In this document: positions 25,800-36,987 of the stretch, piece after piece
Position numbering within the stretch: the first letter of the stretch is position 1
Layout: the number at the start of each line of letters is the position of its first letter
Assembly (NCBI RefSeq): GCF_030687715.1
Contig: NZ_CP117445.1
Location: 6,173,477 to 6,237,476 of the forward strand
DNA length: 64,000 nt
Source: Pseudomonas sp. FP2196
Lineage (GTDB): Bacteria; Pseudomonadota; Gammaproteobacteria; Pseudomonadales; Pseudomonadaceae
Reading direction: 5' to 3'
Notes under the pieces: generated by a model
What the model saw: the letters and a program-made list of their open reading frames with translations, nothing else
Told to the model about the DNA's origin: nothing
Database searches by the model: none
Position numbers and translations under genes: made by a program

Positions 25800-26947
25800 G
25801 AGGTGGCTCCAGAGGATGGGACGGCGGTGGGTGACGTACCGAGGCGTTTGACCAGTGCTGCGCCGCGGTTGCGCATAGGCATTTCGATGAAACGGTAATT
25901 GAGTTCGCTGAGCAGCGCGATCAGGCCGAAAGCGATTACCAGCGTCAGAATCGGATGGCCGGCAGGGCTTGGCAGACCGGCGCTCTGTAACCGGAAAATC
26001 AGTTCACGCACCAGTTGATAGGCCGGAATGTGGACCAGATAGATGCCGTAGGAGCGGCTGCCGATCCACGCCATCACCCGTTGCGCATGGCCGGCGGGCA
26101 ACAGATAGTTGCGATTGTAAGAAGCAATCCAGACCAGCACCGCGCTGAGCAGCGCGATCGAACCGAGGCGGTAATTGGCGAAGGTGAACCGGTCGGTAGC
26201 CATGAAACTCATCAGCAAACCGGTAGCGATCAAGGCCAAAATCCCGACCCAGGGCCTGCGCAGACACGTCGGCTGCCAGCGCTGATAACCCGGCTGCGCA
26301 CTCCACATTGCCAACAGCACGCCGAGAGCCAGGGCGTCGGTGCGCACGGCCATCAGCAATGGCGTGCGCATCGTGAAAATCTGCACGGCGACCAGCGCCA
26401 GCAATGCCCAGACCAGATGCTTGCGACAGAGCAGAATCAACAGCGGAAACAGCAGGTAGAACTGCTCCTCCAGTGACAGGCTCCAGTAGACGAAGCTGCT
26501 GCCGTACTCATAGTGAAAGAAGCTGTCTGCGAAACGGAAGTTGGCGTACTGCAACACACCCGCCAGCGTTGCTTGCAGGTTGGCGTACAGCGAACCGAAC
26601 GCACCCGAACGATTGAGAAACACACACGCCAGCAGCATCAGAGCCAACCATAACCAGGCCGATGGCAACAGCCGAAAAGCCCGGCGCAGCCAGAAGTTGC
26701 GCGTCTGTTGCCAGTATTCCTGGCGGGTTGTGCACCCTTGCAGCGCCGGGATCAGGCCACGGGCGATGACAAAACCGGAGATGGCGAAAAACAGATCGAC
26801 GCCCCACCACGGCTGGGCCCAGGCGTGAATTTTTTCCAGCAGCGGCACCGGGTCGGCAAACAGGCTGCCCTGCAAGTGATGGAACAGCACCCCCAGCACC
26901 GCGATCGCACGCAGGACCTCAATGTCCATGATCCGTTTGCTGTTCAT
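25793..26947 (-). CDS. Acyltransferase family 3 (OafA/YrhL-like) membrane protein
   Basis: 384 residues with about ten membrane helices and the family's start DIEVLRAIAVLGVLFHHLQGSLF, containing the catalytic-type histidine pair. RGL and LEEQFYLLFPLL motifs follow. Such proteins transfer acetyl or other acyl groups to sugars of O-antigen or other glycans across the inner membrane. It is in an operon with the methyltransferase and two glycosyltransferases, so the target is probably the A-band polysaccharide (inference). A second ATG at 26929 is an alternative start. Confidence 0.9.
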   Translation of the reverse strand: MNSKRIMDIEVLRAIAVLGVLFHHLQGSLFADPVPLLEKIHAWAQPWWGVDLFFAISGFVIARGLIPALQGCTTRQEYWQQTRNFWLRRAFRLLPSAWLWLALMLLACVFLNRSGAFGSLYANLQATLAGVLQYANFRFADSFFHYEYGSSFVYWSLSLEEQFYLLFPLLILLCRKHLVWALLALVAVQIFTMRTPLLMAVRTDALALGVLLAMWSAQPGYQRWQPTCLRRPWVGILALIATGLLMSFMATDRFTFANYRLGSIALLSAVLVWIASYNRNYLLPAGHAQRVMAWIGSRSYGIYLVHIPAYQLVRELIFRLQSAGLPSPAGHPILTLVIAFGLIALLSELNYRFIEMPMRNRGAALVKRLGTSPTAVPSSGATSC

Positions 26948-28245
26948 GCTCCGGGGATTTCCACGGTCACACCACGGCGCTCGAACAACTGCGCAAAGAA
27001 AACCCGTAATCGCTGTTCAGCGACTGCCTGGCTGCAGAACGCTTGCAGGCTGCTGACCGCTTGCGCCGACATCCGGGCATAACGCGCCGGGTCGTTTTTT
27101 GCCACGGCATAACTCTCCCGATAGGCCGCGCACAACGACGCCCAGTTGGTCATGTAGCGCAGCGTACGAAAGGCCTTGCGCGGATCGTGCGGCCAGGCTG
27201 TGAGCTCATCGGTCGACTCGATCAGGAACGCATTTTCGGCGCTCAGGTAATCAATCATCGCGGTGGTGCGCGGGGCCACCGCCGGTTTGCCGCACGACAT
27301 GAATTCCATCAGCGGCAAGCATTGGCCCTCGCCGTATGACGTATTCACTACATAACGAGTGGCCTGGACCAGCCGCTCGTAGTCGGGATCGGCAAGGTAG
27401 CCGTAGATCAGCACGATACGGCAGCGATAAGACTGATTTTTGTACAGGTGATGCAGGATGTCGCTCAGCGCTTCTTCGGCATCGTGGTGCGTGAGCTTGA
27501 GCACCAGCGTGGCGTCTTCGATGTCGCGAAAACTCACGCAGAACGCGCTGAGCATGTCTTCCCAATTCTTGCGCCCATCACCGGGATTGAACACTGAGGT
27601 GTACACCACACCGTCAAGCAGCAGCTCCTGCTCGGTAAGGGGTGCCTCAAAGTCGATGCCTTTGCCACTGCGCAAATGCATCGGGCCGAAGGCATTCAGA
27701 TCCAGTTTTCGACTGTCGGCCACCAGGCCTTTGATCTTCAACCGCACCGTAGCCACCAGCGACTGCCCTTGCAACTGCGCGCCGCGGGCTGCGAAGCGAT
27801 CCCATACCGGCGCTGGTACCGCGACAATCGGGTAATCAGCCTCCATTGCTTCGCGCACGGCGTTGACCGTGTAGCTGGAATGGGTAATGGCAGCACCACA
27901 AGCGTGCAGCACGGTGCGCCAGTCATTACGCGGTTCACCGGCAAACGGTTCGTTGGGGATCGTGCTGAATTCCCATGCAAACACCGGGAGCGTCGGACAC
28001 GCCAGGTTCACCGGCGTGCGATGCGGTGGGGAAAAGGACAAGAACACACAGGGCTCGCCCCGAGCCAGACACTCCAGATAGAGCGCATCGACTTCGACCT
28101 GCGGGTCTGCCACTTCCACCACGCGTCCGAGGCGCTCGAGTACCGGGCGATACTCCTTGAGCACGAAGTAGTAGCTGTATTCCGAACGGCCCAGGTTCTG
28201 AGCGATGGTGTGCTGGTTGGTTTCCGAATGAATGATGATCAGCAT
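26944..28245 (-). CDS. Glycosyltransferase (GT4-like), paralogue of the upstream gene
   Basis: 433 residues. The C-terminal half has GT-B donor-site motifs: YTSVFNPGDGRKNWEDMLSA and EGQCLPLMEFMSCGKPAVAP. The N-terminus (GRSEYSYYFVLKEYRPVLE) is nearly the same as in the 525-residue neighbour, so the two arose by duplication. It likely adds sugars in the cytoplasm to the A-band polysaccharide or its terminal residue. Its stop overlaps the acyltransferase start by ATGA, and its start overlaps the upstream stop by 7 bases. Confidence 0.9.
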   Translation of the reverse strand: MLIIIHSETNQHTIAQNLGRSEYSYYFVLKEYRPVLERLGRVVEVADPQVEVDALYLECLARGEPCVFLSFSPPHRTPVNLACPTLPVFAWEFSTIPNEPFAGEPRNDWRTVLHACGAAITHSSYTVNAVREAMEADYPIVAVPAPVWDRFAARGAQLQGQSLVATVRLKIKGLVADSRKLDLNAFGPMHLRSGKGIDFEAPLTEQELLLDGVVYTSVFNPGDGRKNWEDMLSAFCVSFRDIEDATLVLKLTHHDAEEALSDILHHLYKNQSYRCRIVLIYGYLADPDYERLVQATRYVVNTSYGEGQCLPLMEFMSCGKPAVAPRTTAMIDYLSAENAFLIESTDELTAWPHDPRKAFRTLRYMTNWASLCAAYRESYAVAKNDPARYARMSAQAVSSLQAFCSQAVAEQRLRVFFAQLFERRGVTVEIPGA

Positions 28246-29816
28246 GAAGCGTTATCCGTCACTGGCGCAGCATCCAGAGTGCGCGGCACAAGTCCGAAAA
28301 AATCAGCCATGCGCTTTTGCACTGGCGCGAACGCGCAGTAATCGTGCATGCGTGCAATCGCAGCAGCGGACATGCGCTGGTAATCCTCAGGCTGCGTTTT
28401 GGCCATTCGATAGCTGCTTTCATAAGCGCTTTTCAGCGAGCCCCAATCGGGCCGATGACGCAGTGTGCGATAGATGATGCGACTGTCTTGCGGCCAGATG
28501 GTGAGTTCTTCACTGGACTTGACCACGAGCGCCACCGACTCATCGATGTAGTCTTCCATGGCCGTGTGATCCGGTGCGATCACCGGTTTGCCGCTGGACA
28601 GAAACTCCATCAACGGCAGACACAGCCCTTCGCAACGCGAAGCGTTGACGTAGAAACTGGCGGCTGCATAAAGCCTGGTGTACTGCGCGTCGTCCAGATA
28701 ACCGTGCATCACCACCACCCGGCAAGCAAAGGGTGAAAGCTGCGCGAGCAAGGTCATCATTTCGCTGTAGTACGACGCCAGATCGTTCTGGGTGATCTTC
28801 AGCACCAGTGTCGCATCGGCTCTTTCGCGCAAGGCCCAGCAGAACGCGGTGATCAGTTGATGCCAGTTCTTGCGGCCATCCTTGGGGTTGAACACGCTGA
28901 CGTAGATCACGCCGTCGACCGCTATGTCGACCACCGACGAGGTGTCCGGCAGGTTCAGCGGCTCGGGTTCGATAACCGGTACCGGTTGCGGGCCGCAAAT
29001 GGCCGGCAGGCGTTTCTCGAGCCAGCCGTGCAATACGTCCGGGACACGATCGCGAACTCCTTCCCAATACCAGTTGTGCAAAAACTTCGACCGCGGCAAC
29101 GGTGGTGCGTAGTCGCGTCCTGCATTCAGCAACCACAGACGCAGGTAATGCCGGGCAATGATCAGGCGGCGTTTGAAGGTCAGCGGTGGCGGTCGGGCTG
29201 CCTCGAGCTCGGCGGCCAGAATTGCTTCCTGCTCGGCGGTCAGTGGTGTCGGGAGCAATGCATCGGCCGACAACCCGAGCGTTCGGGTATCGAAGATGCA
29301 GCCCTTGATGGAAAGCACCGCGCCGGGATTGATCGGCCTACAGACGTGTTGCTCGCGAATCGCCGCAAAGTTCTCCCACAGCGGCGTCGGCAACACCAAC
29401 ACTGGAAAGTCTTCGCCCATGGCCCGGCGAATGGCTCGGGCAGTGTGGCTCGACAAGGTGATGACCCGGCCCTGGCGCGCAAACATCTGCGTCCAGTCAT
29501 GGCGCGGATCGTTGTCCCACTGCTCATCCGGGATCGAGTCAAACTCCCATGCCACGACGCAAATCGTCGGACACTCAAGTTCCGTGGGGGTTTTATGCGC
29601 AGGGGTGAACGACAGAAACACGCTGTCCTGGCCAGCCGCGCGCAGTTGCCGAAAAAGCGGATCGACTTCGGCGCTGGACGACACAATGTGCACCTGACCG
29701 AGACTCTCGAGTATCGGGCGATAGGCCTTGAGCACAAAGTAATAGCTGTATTCGGGACGTCCCAGGCTCTGGCTGATGGAGCGGTCGTTGACGTCCGAGT
29801 GAAGAATGAAATTCAT
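28239..29816 (-). CDS. Glycosyltransferase (GT4-like) with a central insert
   Basis: 525 residues, first gene of the minus-strand modification set. N-terminal GRPEYSYYFVLKAYRPILE and C-terminal YVSVFNPKDGRKNWHQLITA and EGLCLPLMEFLSSGKPVIAP match the 433-residue paralogue. It carries about 90 extra residues in the middle (roughly 200-300), rich in Arg, Trp and Pro (LRLWLLNAGRDYAPPLPRSK), absent from the paralogue. The insert might bind membrane or partner enzymes (inference). The role in A-band LPS is inferred from position. Confidence 0.9.
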   Translation of the reverse strand: MNFILHSDVNDRSISQSLGRPEYSYYFVLKAYRPILESLGQVHIVSSSAEVDPLFRQLRAAGQDSVFLSFTPAHKTPTELECPTICVVAWEFDSIPDEQWDNDPRHDWTQMFARQGRVITLSSHTARAIRRAMGEDFPVLVLPTPLWENFAAIREQHVCRPINPGAVLSIKGCIFDTRTLGLSADALLPTPLTAEQEAILAAELEAARPPPLTFKRRLIIARHYLRLWLLNAGRDYAPPLPRSKFLHNWYWEGVRDRVPDVLHGWLEKRLPAICGPQPVPVIEPEPLNLPDTSSVVDIAVDGVIYVSVFNPKDGRKNWHQLITAFCWALRERADATLVLKITQNDLASYYSEMMTLLAQLSPFACRVVVMHGYLDDAQYTRLYAAASFYVNASRCEGLCLPLMEFLSSGKPVIAPDHTAMEDYIDESVALVVKSSEELTIWPQDSRIIYRTLRHRPDWGSLKSAYESSYRMAKTQPEDYQRMSAAAIARMHDYCAFAPVQKRMADFFGLVPRTLDAAPVTDNASC

Positions 29817-30243
29817 GGCATCCCACGATGAAGCAGCCTTCCCGGCAGCCTCATGCTATGACGGCCCGGCGTCGGATCAAGTCGGCATCACTGGCGCTCG
29901 TCCTCCATCTTCAGGCACGTCTTTGTTCTTGTTTTAGTGGTCAGTTTCACCCCGTCGCACAATGCCCACGGTGAACCGACGGGAATGGCGACGAGGGGCA
30001 TTCTAAACACATCCGTCGGGGATCCGTGAACCGCCCGGCGAGAATAAATCGGTCTACGCTTACGAGAACTGACCAGTCACGGTCTGGCCAGTTGAAATTG
30101 CTGTGCAATTGGCACAGATTGAAGACAAACAACTACAACAACTGACTTCGCCTGTCTTTTAGCCAGTTTTTCTTTTGGTCTGACAGATCTTTCCTCAAAG
30201 CCTGTGGGAAAGTGGCGCAAGTTCAAGACCAAGGGGTCGCTGT
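29817..30243. promoter_or_regulatory. 427-base divergent promoter region of the A-band LPS locus
   Basis: No gene is seen. It separates the minus-strand modification operon from rmd and must hold both promoters. Notable parts are two overlapping palindromes at 30096-30117: AATTGC(TGT)GCAATT and CTGTGC(AATTG)GCACAG, which cannot both form as hairpins. A T-rich stretch at 30150-30175 precedes rmd. I could not assign -35/-10 hexamers with confidence. Confidence 0.5.
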
Positions 30244-32126
<1,883 letters not shown>

Positions 32127-32129
32127 GCC

Positions 32130-33572
32130 ATGCTGATCCCCGTGATTCTGTCCGGCGGTGCCGGCACCCGTTTGTGGCCGGTGTCCCGCGAGGGCCATCC
32201 CAAGCCGTTCATGACCCTGCCCGACGGCCAGTCGCTGCTGGGCAAGACTTACCAGCGTGCAGCAGCATTGCTGGACGGCTGGGGCGACATCGTCACGGTG
32301 ACCAATCGCGAGTACTACTTCCAGAGCAAGGATCACTACTGCGCCGCCCACGTGTCGCGCCATCGCGGGCACTTCCTGCTGGAGCCGACCGGGCGCAACA
32401 CTGCCCCGGCCATTGCCGCCGCTGCCCTTTCGCTGCAAGCGCTGCATGGCGACGACGCAATCATGGTGGTGATGCCCGCCGACCATTTGATCGTCAATCA
32501 GGACGCGCTGAAAAGTGCGGTCGAACACGCGGTCAATCTGGCCAGGGACGGTTACCTGGTAACTTTCGGTGTGCTGCCGACGGCCCCGGAAACCGGCTTC
32601 GGCTACATCGAAACCGGTGCGCCGCTGGACGCCAAAGGCGCGGCCAAGGTGCAGCGCTTCGTGGAAAAACCCGACCTGCAAACCGCCACGCATTACCTGG
32701 AGAGCGGCAACTTCCTGTGGAACTCGGGCATGTTCTGCTTCACTACCGCGACCGTGCTTGCCGAGCTGCAACTGCACGCGCCAGAACTGCTGGAGCAGAC
32801 CCGCGCCTGCATGGCCGCCAGCGCCCCGTTGGAAACCGTCGGCTGCCTGCAACAGGAACTGTCGCCGGTGCTGTTCGCTGAAATCACCGACATTTCCATC
32901 GACTATGCGTTGATGGAACGCTCGGAAAAAGTCGTGGTGGTGCCCGCCGGTTTCGACTGGAGCGATATCGGTTCGTGGGGCGCGGTGGCCGCACTGGTGC
33001 CGGCCGATGCCGACAACAACCGCGCCAGCGGCGAAGCGATTTTCATCGACAGCCACAACAACTTCGTCCAGAGCGAAGGCCGGCTGGTAGCCGCCGTCGG
33101 TGTGGATAACCTGATCATCGTCGACACCGCCGATGCCGTGCTCGTGGCCCATGCCGACCGTGCGCAGGACGTGCGCCGCGTCGCCAAGCAGCTCAAGGAC
33201 AAATCCCACGAAGCCTATCGCCTGCACCGCACCGTCAGCCGGCCCTGGGGCACCTACACCGTTCTCGAGGAAGGCCCGCGCTTCAAGATCAAACGCATCG
33301 TGGTCAAACCTGGCGGCAAGTTGTCCCTGCAAATGCACCATCACCGCAACGAACACTGGGTGGTGGTCGAAGGCATGGCCAAGGTGACCAACAATGGCTC
33401 CGGCACGACGCTGGTGGCCAAGAACGAATCGACCTTTATCGCCGCCGGCCACAAGCATCGCCTGGAAAACCCCGGGGTGATCGATCTGGTGATCATTGAA
33501 GTGCAAAGCGGCGAATACCTGGGAGAGGACGACATCGTCCGCTTCGAAGACCAATACGGCAGGACGGTTTGA
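32130..33572 (+). CDS. wbpW: Mannose-1-phosphate guanylyltransferase / mannose-6-phosphate isomerase
   Basis: 480 residues, the usual bifunctional type II length. The nucleotidyltransferase domain has the pyrophosphorylase signature LSGGAGTRLWPVSREGHPKPF and FVEKP; the C-terminal cupin isomerase domain has KPGGKLSLQMHHHRNEHWVVVEG. It supplies GDP-mannose to gmd. ATG 32130 is 3 bases after the gmd stop. An algA-like paralogue likely exists elsewhere; the symbol rests on its place in the A-band operon. Confidence 0.93.
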   Translation: MLIPVILSGGAGTRLWPVSREGHPKPFMTLPDGQSLLGKTYQRAAALLDGWGDIVTVTNREYYFQSKDHYCAAHVSRHRGHFLLEPTGRNTAPAIAAAALSLQALHGDDAIMVVMPADHLIVNQDALKSAVEHAVNLARDGYLVTFGVLPTAPETGFGYIETGAPLDAKGAAKVQRFVEKPDLQTATHYLESGNFLWNSGMFCFTTATVLAELQLHAPELLEQTRACMAASAPLETVGCLQQELSPVLFAEITDISIDYALMERSEKVVVVPAGFDWSDIGSWGAVAALVPADADNNRASGEAIFIDSHNNFVQSEGRLVAAVGVDNLIIVDTADAVLVAHADRAQDVRRVAKQLKDKSHEAYRLHRTVSRPWGTYTVLEEGPRFKIKRIVVKPGGKLSLQMHHHRNEHWVVVEGMAKVTNNGSGTTLVAKNESTFIAAGHKHRLENPGVIDLVIIEVQSGEYLGEDDIVRFEDQYGRTV

Positions 33573-34370
33573 ATGCTGCTTTCCCTGTATCGCTCGCTGC
33601 ACAGCTACCGTGGATTCATCCTCGGTAGCGTGCAACGAGAGTTTCAAGCACGTTACCGCAACTCGCTGTTCGGTGCTTTGTGGCCGATCTTCAATCCACT
33701 GTCGATGATCATTGTTTACACCGTGATTTTTTCCCACATCATGCGCGCCCGTCTGCCCGGCGTGGATGACAGCATGGCCTACAGCGTCTACCTCTGCGCC
33801 GGCCTGCTGGCGTGGGGGCTGTTTTCGGAGATCACCCTGCGCAGTCAGACCATGTTTCTGGACAACGCAAATCTGCTGAAGAAAATCAGCTTCCCGCGGA
33901 TCTGCCTGCCGGTGATTGTGTTGATCAATGCCGGGATCAACTTCGCCATTATCATCGGGCTGTTTCTGGGCTTTTTGCTGTTGACCGGACGCTGGCCAGG
34001 CATGGCATTGCTGGCGTTGTTACCGTTGATAGCGCTGCAAATGATGTTCTGCGCAGGGCTGGGGATGGTCCTCGGCGTACTCAATGTGTTTTTCCGTGAT
34101 GTCGGACAGCTCTTTGCCATCTGCTTGCAGTTCTGGTTCTGGCTGACGCCGATCGTGTATCCGATCAGCATCCTGCCGGAATGGGTGCAGCGTCTGCTGC
34201 AACTGAACCCGTTGACCAACCTGTTCAGCAGCTATCAGAACCTGTTTCTCTACGGTCAGTGGCCGGTCTGGAGTTCGCTGCTGCCGATCGCCATCACCGG
34301 GGCGGTCTTCTGCCTGATCGGGCTGCGGCTGTTTCGCCAGCGCGTCGGCGAAATGGTGGATGAACTCTGA
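33573..34370 (+). CDS. wzm: A-band polysaccharide ABC exporter permease
   Basis: 265 residues of the ABC-2 type with about six membrane helices and the conserved N-terminal amphipathic RDFQARYRNSLFGALWPIFNPL-like start (here QREFQARYRNSLFG). It begins directly after the wbpW stop. With Wzt it exports the finished lipid-linked D-rhamnan across the inner membrane for ligation to lipid A-core. Confidence 0.94.
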   Translation: MLLSLYRSLHSYRGFILGSVQREFQARYRNSLFGALWPIFNPLSMIIVYTVIFSHIMRARLPGVDDSMAYSVYLCAGLLAWGLFSEITLRSQTMFLDNANLLKKISFPRICLPVIVLINAGINFAIIIGLFLGFLLLTGRWPGMALLALLPLIALQMMFCAGLGMVLGVLNVFFRDVGQLFAICLQFWFWLTPIVYPISILPEWVQRLLQLNPLTNLFSSYQNLFLYGQWPVWSSLLPIAITGAVFCLIGLRLFRQRVGEMVDEL

Positions 34371-35623
34371 TGGGGCATATTCGCGTGACCGGCCTGAGCA
34401 AGGCCTACAAACAGTACCCCAACCGCTGGAGCCGACTGGCAGAGTGGCTGATCCCCTTCTCACCCATCCGTCATCGCCAGCACTGGGTGCTGCAAGACGT
34501 CGAATTCGAAATCGCCCCCGGAGAAGCCGTGGGCATCGTCGGCGCCAACGGGGCTGGCAAAAGCACCTTGCTGAAGATGATCACCGGCACCACGCAGCCC
34601 ACTGCCGGCAAGATCGAACTGCAAGGTCGCGTGGCGGCACTACTGGAACTGGGCATGGGCTTTCACCCTGACTTTACCGGCCGGCAGAACGCAATCATGG
34701 CCGGCCAGTTGCTGGGAATGCAGCTCGAAGAAATCGAAGCACTGATGCCCGATATCGAGCACTTCGCCGAGATCGGCGACGCCATCGACCACCCGGTGCG
34801 CACCTACTCCAGCGGCATGCAGATGCGACTGGCGTTCAGCGTTGCCACCGCGCGGCGCCCGGACATTCTGATCGTTGATGAAGCGCTGTCAGTGGGCGAC
34901 GCTTATTTCCAGCACAAAAGCTTCGAGCGCATCCGCAGCTTCCGCAAGGCCGGGACAACCCTGCTGATCGTGTCCCATGACCGCTCGGCCATTCAGTCGA
35001 TCTGCGACTCGGCGATCCTGCTCAAGGACGGTCGCATGGCCATGTACGGTAAACCCGAAGCCGTGCTCGATTACTACAACGCGCTGATGGCTGAACGCGA
35101 AGGTCAGGTGGTGCGCCAGGAAATGCTCGCCGGTGGTGAAGTGCAGACCGTTTCCGGCACCGGCGAAGCGGCGATTCTCGGCGTGCGCCTGCTCGATGAA
35201 CACGATCACAGCATCGACGCCGCCGAGGTCGGGCAACCGGTGGTGCTGGAGGTACAGGTTGAAGTACGCAAGGACATCGAGCGGCTGGTACTGGGTTTCA
35301 TCCTCAAGGATCGGCTGGGGCAAATGATGTACGGCATCAACACCCACCGTCTGAACAAGGCGCTGACCGACCTGCATGCCGGTGAACGTTTTACTTACCG
35401 TTTCGCCTTCATCATGGGCCTTGGCAAGGGTAATTATTCGGTGTCGCTGAGCCTGTCGCGGCTGGACTCACATTTGGACCGCAACTTTGAATGGCGTGAC
35501 TACGGCTTGGTGTTCCATGTGATCAACAATCGCAAGGAAGACTTCGTCGGTTGTTCATGGCTGGACGCGCAAACCACGATCACTCGTGATACGCCGGCCA
35601 GGATCACCGAGCGCGCGCCATGA
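34370..35623 (+). CDS. wzt: A-band polysaccharide ABC exporter ATPase with substrate-binding tail
   Basis: 417 residues. The ATPase domain (about 1-245) has GANGAGKST, YSSGMQMRLAFS, ILIVDEALSVGD and LIVSHD. The C-terminal beta domain (about 270-410) is of the Wzt type that recognises the capped end of the glycan. It shares one base with the wzm stop (TGATG) and overlaps wbpX by ATGA. A recognition tail implies that a terminal modification is read, which fits the methyltransferase gene on the divergent side (inference). Confidence 0.94.
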   Translation: MGHIRVTGLSKAYKQYPNRWSRLAEWLIPFSPIRHRQHWVLQDVEFEIAPGEAVGIVGANGAGKSTLLKMITGTTQPTAGKIELQGRVAALLELGMGFHPDFTGRQNAIMAGQLLGMQLEEIEALMPDIEHFAEIGDAIDHPVRTYSSGMQMRLAFSVATARRPDILIVDEALSVGDAYFQHKSFERIRSFRKAGTTLLIVSHDRSAIQSICDSAILLKDGRMAMYGKPEAVLDYYNALMAEREGQVVRQEMLAGGEVQTVSGTGEAAILGVRLLDEHDHSIDAAEVGQPVVLEVQVEVRKDIERLVLGFILKDRLGQMMYGINTHRLNKALTDLHAGERFTYRFAFIMGLGKGNYSVSLSLSRLDSHLDRNFEWRDYGLVFHVINNRKEDFVGCSWLDAQTTITRDTPARITERAP

Positions 35624-36987
35624 GCCGATTATTGGTGGAATGCACCCACGTATTCAAACACCCAAGGATCAACTCCGGAATACAGCGGGTGGTGCGCAAT
35701 GTCATCAATCAACTGCCGCCGAGTGTCGACGGCGTTGAATGTTTGCCGGTCATTTTGCTCAACGGCCAACTCTATCGAGTGACACGTCTGGCGCCGTTGG
35801 ACACCCCGGGGTTCAACGCACTGGCGACCTTTGGCGAAAGGCTGCAACGCCTTGCCCATCGGTTCTGGCAATGGCATCAGCGGGTCGACGCCGACCGCAC
35901 CTCGAAACTGGCGCGACGGCTCCTGTATGTCGGCTATCGCCTGACGGCGTTCGCTGCGTTCGGCCTGCCACTGCGCCTGATCAATCAGATCAATCGCACG
36001 CAGCTACTCAAACGTTGTTCACCTCTACAACACCTGCCGGGCGATCAACTGGTGCTGCTGGATTCGTCATGGCACTCGGATTTTTTCGCCCACATCGAGC
36101 AGCTCAAACGCGACGGTGTCGGCATGATTGCCGTGATCTACGATTTGATCCCGCTGACTCACCCACAGTTTTACGACACACGTCTGGTCGAGGTTTTCAG
36201 CGAGTGGTTTGACTGGATCACCCGCACGGCCGATGGCTACATGGCGATTTCCGCCACGGTGCGAGATCAGGTGTGTGAAGAACTGCAGCGGCGGATCGGC
36301 GTCGAGCAGACCGACAAGCGTTGGTTCGATTTCTTTCACCTGGGCAGTGAACTCGATCTGCACAGCATCGAAACGACAGTCGACCCGCGCCTCAAGTCTT
36401 TGTTCGCCACACCTGAGTCGGTATTCCTGATGGTCAGCACCATCGAGCCGCGCAAGAACCACGCGTACCTGCTCGACGCCTTCGAGCGCGCCTGGGCGGC
36501 CGGTTCAACCGCACGGCTGTGCATCGCCGGACGGGTCGGCTGGAAATGCGAAGCCCTGCTTGCCCGGGTGCGTAATCATCCAGAACTGAACCGGCGTCTG
36601 TTCATGTTCAACGAACTCAACGACACCAGCCTGGAACACGCCTATTCCCACGCCAGTGCGTTGGTCTTCCCATCGTTTGTCGAAGGTTTTGGCCTGCCGC
36701 TGGTGGAAGCCATGCAGCGCGGCTTGCCGGCAATGGGCAGCGACATCGCGGTGTTCCGCGAAATCGGCGGCGAGTTCATGGCGTACTTCGATCTGCAGGA
36801 CCCACAGAGCCTTGCCAGTCTGATCAACACCTTCGAGCGCACCGGCCAGTTCCCCGCTGCCCGCGATGTCGCCGATTGGCAGTGGATCGGCTGGCGGGAA
36901 GCCAGTCTGCAACTGGCCGAACGCAGTGTGCGCAATGTCCTTCAAGCGCCAGCGGCGCCAGCGAGGCAACATGCGCATTGCCCTTAA
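35620..36987 (+). CDS. wbpX: D-rhamnosyltransferase WbpX
   Basis: A 455-residue GT4 glycosyltransferase with the donor motifs MVSTIEPRKNHAYLLDAFE and EGFGLPLVEAM. By order and length it matches WbpX of P. aeruginosa, one of three enzymes building the alpha-D-rhamnose trisaccharide repeat of A-band LPS. It overlaps wzt by ATGA and wbpY by 17 bases. Confidence 0.9.
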   Translation: MSRLLVECTHVFKHPRINSGIQRVVRNVINQLPPSVDGVECLPVILLNGQLYRVTRLAPLDTPGFNALATFGERLQRLAHRFWQWHQRVDADRTSKLARRLLYVGYRLTAFAAFGLPLRLINQINRTQLLKRCSPLQHLPGDQLVLLDSSWHSDFFAHIEQLKRDGVGMIAVIYDLIPLTHPQFYDTRLVEVFSEWFDWITRTADGYMAISATVRDQVCEELQRRIGVEQTDKRWFDFFHLGSELDLHSIETTVDPRLKSLFATPESVFLMVSTIEPRKNHAYLLDAFERAWAAGSTARLCIAGRVGWKCEALLARVRNHPELNRRLFMFNELNDTSLEHAYSHASALVFPSFVEGFGLPLVEAMQRGLPAMGSDIAVFREIGGEFMAYFDLQDPQSLASLINTFERTGQFPAARDVADWQWIGWREASLQLAERSVRNVLQAPAAPARQHAHCP

